64,000 nucleotides of DNA from a bacterium CG_4_9_14_3_um_filter_65_15 (GTDB taxonomy: Bacteria; Krumholzibacteriota; Krumholzibacteriia; LZORAL124-64-63). Positions 58,246 through 64,000 of this stretch are shown here, piece by piece. Made by a program: the position numbers and the translations under genes. Numbering within the stretch: position 1 is the first letter of the stretch; each line of letters opens with the position of its first letter. Where the stretch lies: assembly GCA_002790835.1 (NCBI GenBank), contig PFVX01000031.1, positions 21,608 to 85,607 of the forward strand, written 5' to 3'. The notes beneath the pieces are model-generated. The model was not told the DNA's origin and made no database searches. It saw nothing but the letters and a program-made list of their open reading frames with translations.

Positions 58246-59421
58246 TCATGCCGGGGGGTTTGTGCGCCGCAATTCCCGCACCACCGCAACGATCTCCTCG
58301 GCCGCGAAATCCACCTCCGCACCGGTGGTGAACCTCCCCAGCGAAATGCGCAGGCTCGAGCGGGCCAGGTCGGGCTCCACCCCCAGCGCCAGCAGGACCG
58401 CCGACGGTTCGCTCGAACCGCTGGTGCAGGCCGAACTCGACGAGACCGCCAGCCGCGTCAGGCGTCCCAGCAGGGCATGGGCCGGCACACCCGGAAAGCT
58501 GAGGTTGAGGTTGTGGGGCAGGCGGGGCTCCGCCGCCCCGTTGAGGACCACGTCGCCCAACCCGGCGCGCAACTTCTTCCACAGGCCGTCACGCAATCCA
58601 CCCAGGCGAACGGTTTCCTCCTGCCGGCATTCCGCCGCCAATACGCACGCCTCCCCCAGGCCCACGATCCCCGGCACGTTCAGTGTCCCGGCGCGCAGTC
58701 CCCGCTCCTGGCCTCCGCCCAGTTGCCTGGCCACGAGCCCCAGGTGGGGCCTGCCCGCGCGCACGAACAGGGCGCCGACCCCTTTGGGCCCATGGATCTT
58801 GTGGCCCGAGAGGGACAGCAGGTCGATGGCGTCCCGGCGCACATCGATATTCCCATACGCCACCGCCTGCACCGCGTCGGTAAAAAACGGCACGCCCTTT
58901 TCCCGACAGATGCGGCCGATCCCGGCCACCGGTTGGATGGTGCCGATCTCGTTCTGGGCCGCCATGACCGCGACGAACCGGGTGTCAGGCTGGAGGGCAT
59001 TCCCCACCAGCGCCGGCTCGACGAGCCCCCGGCCGTCGGCCGGCAGCCGGGTCACCCGCCAACCGCGGGCCTCGAGTCCGGCGACCGGTTCCAGAACCGC
59101 TTCGTGCTCGAAGACGGAGCAGACCAGGTGCCCCGGTTCGGCACAGGCGGCAGCGACCCCGAGCACGGCCAGGTTGTCGGCCTCGGTGGCCCCGGAGGTA
59201 AAGACGATCTCATGGGGTTCGGCCCCGATGAGTCCGGCCACCTGCCCGCGCGCCTTCTCCACCAGGGCGGCCGCGGACCAGCCGAAGGCGTGACCGAAGC
59301 TGGCGGGATTGCCGAAATGCTCCCGGTGCACACGGTTCATCACCTCCAGCACCCGGGGGTCGCAGGGCGTGGTTGCGTTGTGGTCGAGGTAGACGGGGGT
59401 CTTGACTGGTGCCGATTTCAT
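58246..59421 (-). CDS. NifS/IscS-type cysteine desulfurase
   Basis: The 391-residue PLP enzyme removes sulfur from cysteine for Fe-S cluster or thiol transfer. It has YLDHNATTPCDPRV, TSGATEADNLAV, SGHKIHGPKGVGAL with the PLP lysine, and SSSSACTSGSSEPSAVL with the catalytic cysteine on the mobile loop. It overlaps the nadA stop by one base. As in bacteria where nifS neighbours NAD biosynthesis genes, it probably matures the NadA [4Fe-4S] cluster. The ATG at 59421 is preferred over a longer frame reading into nadA. Confidence 0.92.
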   Translation of the reverse strand: MKSAPVKTPVYLDHNATTPCDPRVLEVMNRVHREHFGNPASFGHAFGWSAAALVEKARGQVAGLIGAEPHEIVFTSGATEADNLAVLGVAAACAEPGHLVCSVFEHEAVLEPVAGLEARGWRVTRLPADGRGLVEPALVGNALQPDTRFVAVMAAQNEIGTIQPVAGIGRICREKGVPFFTDAVQAVAYGNIDVRRDAIDLLSLSGHKIHGPKGVGALFVRAGRPHLGLVARQLGGGQERGLRAGTLNVPGIVGLGEACVLAAECRQEETVRLGGLRDGLWKKLRAGLGDVVLNGAAEPRLPHNLNLSFPGVPAHALLGRLTRLAVSSSSACTSGSSEPSAVLLALGVEPDLARSSLRISLGRFTTGAEVDFAAEEIVAVVRELRRTNPPA

Positions 59422-60380
59422 CAGCGCCCGAGTTCCAGCATCCGTCGGATGGGCACGAGGGCGCGACGGGCCACCTCGGGGTCGACGATGATTTCGGGGG
59501 TCCGGTCCCGCATGCAGAGGTAGAGTTTTTCCAGGGTGTTCTTCTTCATGTAAGGGCACTCGTTGCAGCTGCAGCTCTCGTCGGCGCCGGGCACCGGAAT
59601 GAGGGTCTTGCCGGGGTTCTGCTTCTGCATCTGGTGCAGGATGCCCGGTTCGGTGACCACGATGATCTCCTGCTCAGGGCAACTGCGCGCGAATTCCAGG
59701 ATGGCCGCGGTGCTCCCCACGTGGTCGGCGTGCTGCAAGATCGCGTTCGGGCACTCCGGATGGGCCGCCACCACGGCGCCGGGGCACAGGGCCTTGAGCT
59801 CAACCAGTTTCTTCTCGCTGAACATCTCGTGGACCTCGCACGAACCCGGCCACAGCGCCATGTCCCGTCCCAGGCGCCGGGACACCCAGGCCCCCAGGAA
59901 CCGGTCCGGTGCGAACACCAGGGGCTGGTCCGGCGGGAACGAGGCGACCACCTTCAGGGCGTTGCCGCTGGTGCAGATGATGTCGCTCATGGCCTTGGTG
60001 GCCGCCGAGCAGTTGATGTAGCTGATGACCTTGTGCCCGGGGTAGTCGGCCAGGAACTTCCCGAAGGCCTCGGGGGGGCAGCCGTCGGCCAGGCTGCACC
60101 CGGCTGCAAGGTCGGGCAACAGGACCTGCTTGTCGGGGTTGAGGATCTTGGCGGTCTCGGCCATGAAGTGGACGCCGGCGAAAACGATCACTTCGGCGTC
60201 GGTCTCCGCGGCGACCTGGGCCAGAGCCAAGCTGTCGCCCACGTGGTCAGCGATATCCTGGATGTCCGGTTCCTGGTAATAATGGGCCAGGATCACGGCC
60301 TTGAGGTCCCTGCGCAGGCCGTCGATGGCTGCGAACAGGTCGGCACAGGTGCCCGAAGCGGCAATCGTTGACTGATCCAT
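59421..60380 (-). CDS. nadA: Quinolinate synthase NadA
   Basis: NadA condenses iminoaspartate with dihydroxyacetone phosphate to quinolinate for NAD synthesis, using an oxygen-sensitive [4Fe-4S] cluster. The 319-residue protein has [48 protein letters not shown] with the first cysteine ligand, and [12 protein letters not shown] with the last ligands. nadB and nadC are not in the window. The start at 60380 gives the usual family length; the ribosome site is weak. Confidence 0.96.
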   Translation of the reverse strand: MDQSTIAASGTCADLFAAIDGLRRDLKAVILAHYYQEPDIQDIADHVGDSLALAQVAAETDAEVIVFAGVHFMAETAKILNPDKQVLLPDLAAGCSLADGCPPEAFGKFLADYPGHKVISYINCSAATKAMSDIICTSGNALKVVASFPPDQPLVFAPDRFLGAWVSRRLGRDMALWPGSCEVHEMFSEKKLVELKALCPGAVVAAHPECPNAILQHADHVGSTAAILEFARSCPEQEIIVVTEPGILHQMQKQNPGKTLIPVPGADESCSCNECPYMKKNTLEKLYLCMRDRTPEIIVDPEVARRALVPIRRMLELGR

Positions 60381-60469
60381 GGCGGCTCGCTTTCTCGAGG
60401 GTCCAGGATACAATTTTGCTCCTTCCGGTCCGATTGGCAACCCCCGGGTCGGGATCCCGGATTGGCGTA

Positions 60470-60498
60470 TGGACTTTCCGGGGCCAAATGCTTAATAT
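60470..60498 (+). promoter_or_regulatory. Candidate promoter of the propeller lipoprotein
   Basis: On the plus strand TGGACT (60470-60475) and TAATAT (60493-60498) are 17 bp apart in the 254-bp gap between the divergent nadA and lipoprotein genes. The predicted start near 60505 leaves a long leader of about 130 nt. No clear minus-strand promoter for nadA was found in the gap. Confidence 0.45.
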
Positions 60499-60634
60499 TC
60501 ATGGGTTGGAAATTGCGGCCATTGCCTCACCGGGCATGGACCAGCGGACCCGCGGTTCAAGGAACCGGGTGCCCGCTGTCGGCGGCGGTCGTCATCGCGT
60601 CTCCCCACCAACTGAACGTAAGGATCATGCGGCA

Positions 60635-61846
60635 ATGAAGTTCTTCGCCACTGCCACAGCAGACCATCCTGGTTCCCGTCGCCGTATCCTGGCGACCCTC
60701 GTCGGACTGGGACTCCTGGTGGGAGCCCTGACCCAGCTGACCGCCTGCAACAAGGAGAGTTCCGTCACCTTCCCGCAGCCGCCGTCCCAGGAGTCGATGA
60801 ACTGGCTCTTCGACGTGGTGGGCCGCAGTGCCGACGATGTCTGGGCCTGCGGAAACCGGGGAGCCATGTTCCACTATGACGGCTCCCAGTGGACCCCCTA
60901 CGACTTGGGCACGAACAAGGCCATCGTCAAGATGTTCCTCCACGACGACGGGACCATCTACGCCGTCGGGCACGACGGCGGGATCTGGCGCCAGAGCGGC
61001 GCGACCTGGTCCGCCATGACCTCGGGAACGTCCGAGGATCTGTACGGTATCGGGAACTACCTGGGCAACATCCACGCCACCGGCCGCGCCGGCGTCATGC
61101 GCGTGCTTTCGGGAAACACCTGGAACGACAGGGGCCGCAACGAGATCATCGTCCGCGATGACGATGGCGCCGTCCAGGACACCCTCTACCAGAACGAGGA
61201 CGTCGTTTCCCTGATTACGGTGAACTATTTCGGCATCGGCGGCGCCTACTACGATCCCTTTTTCGAAGGGGAACGCCTTGGCATCGCCGGCACCAAGGGC
61301 ATGACCCTGGGCGAGGACGCCGAATACGATTGGGTGCTCCGCCCCCTCAGCAGCGACCCCCTGTTCCCCGAGGAATGGATCATGTCCAACTGGTCCGACG
61401 GCCAGGACATGGAACGGAACTACCTGGGATCCTCCGAGGGCTGGCTGTACCACCTCAATACCGACAACTTCTGGGTGGTGGAGATCCCCCAGGTCACCAA
61501 GAGCTCCCACGGGGGGATTCGCGACATCTGGATGGATGCGGACAACAACATCTACATGGCCACCGACGAGGGCCAGGTCGTCTTCCAGACTCCCGACTAC
61601 GACTTCGTGACCGTTTCGGGCCATCGCATCGAACTGGTGGATATGACCACGCCCTTCTCCGGTATCTGGGGTTCTTCCCCCGATAACATGTACCTGGTCG
61701 GATTTTTCGAAAACATGATCCTGCACGCGTCCTACGACGTGGGATCGGGCGAATTCACCTATGAGGAGATCCCGGTGGTTTTCCCGAGCAAGTCCGCCCC
61801 CGGCAGCAGAAGCGATGTCGACCAGTACGGGCTCCCTTTGCGGTAG
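60635..61846 (+). CDS. Propeller-type lipoprotein
   Basis: The 403-residue protein has an N-terminal helix and the lipobox LTAC (cysteine about residue 37), so it should be lipid-anchored. Repeats such as DVVGRSADDVWACGNRGAMF, DGTIYAVGHDGGIWRQSG and IWMDADNNIYMATDEGQVV (each a blade) suggest a beta-propeller of the type often called photosystem II assembly-like or YCF48-like. No catalytic motif is visible. The ATG at 60635 is preferred over a longer frame reading from the nadA region. A hairpin terminator follows. Confidence 0.78.
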   Translation: MKFFATATADHPGSRRRILATLVGLGLLVGALTQLTACNKESSVTFPQPPSQESMNWLFDVVGRSADDVWACGNRGAMFHYDGSQWTPYDLGTNKAIVKMFLHDDGTIYAVGHDGGIWRQSGATWSAMTSGTSEDLYGIGNYLGNIHATGRAGVMRVLSGNTWNDRGRNEIIVRDDDGAVQDTLYQNEDVVSLITVNYFGIGGAYYDPFFEGERLGIAGTKGMTLGEDAEYDWVLRPLSSDPLFPEEWIMSNWSDGQDMERNYLGSSEGWLYHLNTDNFWVVEIPQVTKSSHGGIRDIWMDADNNIYMATDEGQVVFQTPDYDFVTVSGHRIELVDMTTPFSGIWGSSPDNMYLVGFFENMILHASYDVGSGEFTYEEIPVVFPSKSAPGSRSDVDQYGLPLR

Positions 61847-61908
61847 TTCGATGCCGTAAAGGAACACCGTGATTCCCGGTCTTTCCGCGCTTCTCTCGTT
61901 TCGTCCGC

Positions 61909-61944
61909 GGCCCGGTCGCCTCCGGCACCGGGCCCTTCCTTGTT
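61909..61944 (+). terminator. Terminator after the propeller lipoprotein
   Basis: GGCCCGGT and ACCGGGCC form a perfect 8-bp stem with a 10-base loop about 62 nt after the stop codon, followed by CTTCCTTGTT, a moderately T-rich tract. It lies just before the M3 peptidase gene, which therefore probably has its own promoter, not identified, or depends on read-through. Confidence 0.6.
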
Positions 61945-61966
61945 CCCTATGCCACGGAGGTTCCCC

Positions 61967-63898
61967 ATGCTGTCCCTCGTGAACCGTAAAGCCCTCTGCC
62001 TCAGCACCGTGCTGATGGTATTGGGCCTGGCCCTGCCGGCCCTCGCCGCCGGCTACACTCCCGATCCCACCACCCCGCGGGCCGACATCCCCGCGGCGTA
62101 CCAGTGGCACCCGACGGACATCTTCCCCGACGACGCAGCCTGGGAGGCCGAAATGGCGGCCGTCAAGGCCGACATCCCCACCCTGACCGGATTCAAGGGC
62201 CACCTCGCGGAATCCGCGGACACCATGCTCCAGGCCGAGCAGGCGCTGAACGACCTGGGCCTGCGCCTCTACAAGCTGTACATCTACGCCCAGCTCCAGT
62301 ACGACGTGAACCAGGGCGACAGCGACCTGCGTCAGATGCAGGGCCGGGTCGCCGCCATGATGCCGGCCTTCGGCGAGGCCACCAGCTGGATCGAGCCGGA
62401 ACTTTTGACCATCGATCCTGACGTGATCAAGGGCTTCATGGCCGAGAGCTCCGACCTGGCCGTCTTCAGTTACTACTTCAGCGAATTGTGGCGCCAGAAG
62501 GAGCACACGCTTTCCGAGCGCGAAGAGCGGATCATGGCCCTGACCGGCAACATGCGCTCCGTGCCCAGTGACGCCCACGAGGCGCTGCTGGGTGTGGACA
62601 TGGAATTCCCGGAAATCGTCGGACCGGACGGTACCAAGGTCCCGGTGACCGTGAGCGGTTTCTCGGGCTTGCGTTCCAACGACAACTACCTGGTGCGCAA
62701 GCAGGCCGCCGACGCCTTCTTCGGCACCCTGCGCGAATTCCAGAACTCCTTCGCCGTGCTCCTGGACGGTGTGGTCAAGAGTCACATCATGACCAAGACC
62801 GCCCGCGGCTACGACAGTTGCCTCGATGCCTCCATGTCCCCCGACAACATCAGCCCCGACGCCTACCGCATGCTGGTGGAAACCGTGCGGAAGAACCTCC
62901 CGCAGACCATGCACAAGTACGTCGAATTGCGCCGCAAGGTCATGGGGCTGGACGGCAAGCTGGCCTTCCCCAACCTCTACAACCCCATGATCGAAGGGGT
63001 CGAACCCGCGTACACCTACGACGAAGGCCGCAAGATGATCGTGGATGCCCTCCAGCCCCTGGGCAAGGAGTACGTCACGGCCCTGGCCACGGGTCTGGAC
63101 CCCGCCAGCGGCTGGATCGACATCTATCCCAACCAGGACAAGCGCAGCGGCGCCTACAGCAACGGCGCCCTGGCCCGGGACATCCACCCCTTCGTGCTGC
63201 ACAACTTCGACAACACCCTGGACGCCGTCTCCACCACGGCCCATGAGATGGGTCACGCCATGCACTCGTGGTTCAGCAGCAAGAACCAGCCGCCGATCTA
63301 CGCCGACTACACGACCTTCCTGGCGGAGATCGCCTCGACCTGCAACGAGGCCCTGCTGACCAACTACATGCTGAAGAAGTACGACAACGACATCGACATG
63401 AAGCTGATGTTGCTCAACCAGCGTCTGGAAAGCATTCGCCTGACGATCTTCCGCCAGACCCTGTTCGCGGACTTCGAACTGCAGTTCCACGAATATGCCG
63501 AAGAGGGCAATTCCCTCACCGCGGACTACCTCAACGGTCTGTACGCGGGGCTCATCAAGGAATACTACGGGCCGGACTTCGCCATGGGGCCGGACGACGA
63601 GTGCGAGTGGATGTTCATCCCGCACTTTTACTACAACTTCTACGTGTTCACCTACGCCACCGGCCTGACCAGCGGTCTGGCCCTGGCAGACGAGATCACC
63701 GCCCACGGCGACAAGGCCGCCCGGCGCTACATCGACAACATGCTCAAGGCCGGTTCCAGCGCTCCGCCGCTGGACATCCTGCGCAACGCGGGTGTCGACC
63801 TCGAGACCCCGGCGCCCATCCAGTCGGCCATGGACGTCTTCGCCCGCACGGTCGACGAGTTCGACAAGCTGTGGACGAAGAAGTCCGGCCACAAGTAG
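61967..63898 (+). CDS. Secreted M3-family oligoendopeptidase F
   Basis: The 643-residue protein is a zinc metallopeptidase of family M3B. The active site HEMGHAMHSW (HExxH) is present, with the third ligand Glu in the AEIASTCNEALL segment, and YVFTYATGLTSGLALA near the C-terminus is typical of PepF. Unlike most PepF enzymes, which are cytoplasmic, it has a signal peptide (LSTVLMVLGLALPALAA), so it should act in the periplasm or outside. The ATG at 61967 has GGAGG six bases upstream. It probably trims exported peptides. Confidence 0.93.
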   Translation: MLSLVNRKALCLSTVLMVLGLALPALAAGYTPDPTTPRADIPAAYQWHPTDIFPDDAAWEAEMAAVKADIPTLTGFKGHLAESADTMLQAEQALNDLGLRLYKLYIYAQLQYDVNQGDSDLRQMQGRVAAMMPAFGEATSWIEPELLTIDPDVIKGFMAESSDLAVFSYYFSELWRQKEHTLSEREERIMALTGNMRSVPSDAHEALLGVDMEFPEIVGPDGTKVPVTVSGFSGLRSNDNYLVRKQAADAFFGTLREFQNSFAVLLDGVVKSHIMTKTARGYDSCLDASMSPDNISPDAYRMLVETVRKNLPQTMHKYVELRRKVMGLDGKLAFPNLYNPMIEGVEPAYTYDEGRKMIVDALQPLGKEYVTALATGLDPASGWIDIYPNQDKRSGAYSNGALARDIHPFVLHNFDNTLDAVSTTAHEMGHAMHSWFSSKNQPPIYADYTTFLAEIASTCNEALLTNYMLKKYDNDIDMKLMLLNQRLESIRLTIFRQTLFADFELQFHEYAEEGNSLTADYLNGLYAGLIKEYYGPDFAMGPDDECEWMFIPHFYYNFYVFTYATGLTSGLALADEITAHGDKAARRYIDNMLKAGSSAPPLDILRNAGVDLETPAPIQSAMDVFARTVDEFDKLWTKKSGHK

Positions 63899-63913
63899 AT
63901 CCCTACCGCATCA

Positions 63914-64000
63914 ATCGGGATAGGGGGGCCGGGCAATCGCTCGGCCTCCCCTCCCCCACCACCCGGCATGCGGGTCCGCACCGGGCGGTTCGTCAGGTTG
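63914..64000 (-). mobile_element. Probable 3' end of a group II intron (domains V and VI), cut by the window edge
   Basis: On the minus strand the end of the window reads GAACCGCCCGGTGCGGACCC then CGCATGCCGGGTGGTG, a 34-nt hairpin with the shape of intron domain V (63958-63991). A second stem (63923-63950, GGGAGGCCG/CGGCCCCCC) resembles domain VI, and the text ends CCTATCCCGAT, like the YCGAT 3' ends of bacterial group II introns. The intron-encoded reverse transcriptase would lie to the right of 64000 and cannot be seen. The intron would be on the minus strand, with its 3' splice site near 63914. Confidence 0.6.

Noticed and set aside
60557..63892. Minus-strand open frame of more than 1,100 codons opposite the M3 peptidase and propeller lipoprotein genes
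   Set aside because: It lies antisense to two clearly real genes with ribosome sites and family motifs. Its protein is rich in Val, Gly and His repeats typical of a GC-rich shadow frame, and it has no recognisable domain.
63923..63950. Rho-independent terminator for the M3 peptidase gene
   Set aside because: The stem lacks a U-run on the plus strand and fits better as domain VI of the group II intron on the minus strand.

Overview
The window is GC-rich bacterial chromosome, about two thirds G+C by eye. Tightly packed genes lie mostly on the minus strand up to about 53.2 kb, followed by a mixed-strand tail. Several features point to a Gram-negative-like member of the FCB superphylum or a neighbouring candidate phylum of the Krumholzibacteria/Eisenbacteria type: secreted propeller proteins ending in FlgD-like/Por-like C-terminal Ig modules, a DUF2723 membrane protein, lipoproteins with lipoboxes, a DAP-type MurE and PASTA modules on FtsI. 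This placement is an inference from gene content; no rRNA gene is present. I saw no tRNA, CRISPR array or insertion sequence. The only mobile-element trace is what looks like the 3' end of a group II intron at the right edge.

Layout. (1) 1-12.8 kb, minus: a dcw cell-wall and division cluster in the order mraZ, STAS-domain gene, rsmH, ftsL, ftsI, murE, murF, mraY, murD, ftsW, murG, murC (murC cut by the left edge). It starts at a strong sigma70-type promoter with three 10-bp MraZ-box repeats. (2) 12.9-35.2 kb, minus: a cell-surface glycan region. It holds sugar-nucleotide enzymes (4,6-dehydratase, DegT aminotransferase, acyltransferase, epimerase), two polyprenyl-phosphate sugar synthases, several glycosyltransferases including a GT2 fused to a degenerate WcaJ-like sugar-phosphate transferase, two large GT-C-like membrane proteins (YfhO, DUF2723), a Wzx-like flippase, an LPG-synthase-type membrane protein, a methyltransferase and a secreted propeller. 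nusB heads it. (3) 35.3-39.8 kb, minus: an FMN-riboswitch-controlled riboflavin operon ribD-ribE-ribBA-ribH plus a DinB-like gene. (4) 39.8-49.0 kb, minus: selA, a degenerate ParA-like/SPOR protein, smc, ftsY and an unrecognised 438-residue protein. (5) 49.1-53.2 kb, minus: a TPR protein, a TonB-C lipoprotein, a PD40 propeller lipoprotein and a class II aldolase. (6) 53.4-63.9 kb: on plus, a GH43-like secreted protein, an HDOD-PP2C phosphatase and a four-repeat S1 protein; on minus, nadA and a NifS-like desulfurase; on plus, a propeller lipoprotein and a secreted M3 oligopeptidase.

Most adjacent genes on the minus strand share 4-nt stop/start overlaps (ATGA, GTGA, once CTGA), so translational coupling within long operons is likely. 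Lipid-linked precursors made by the dcw enzymes and by the glycan locus draw on the same polyprenyl-phosphate pool. Points most worth following up are the STAS gene inside the dcw cluster, the GT2/pseudo-glycosylphosphotransferase fusion, the ParA-like/SPOR protein beside smc, a probable CTG start codon and the unrecognised protein after ftsY.
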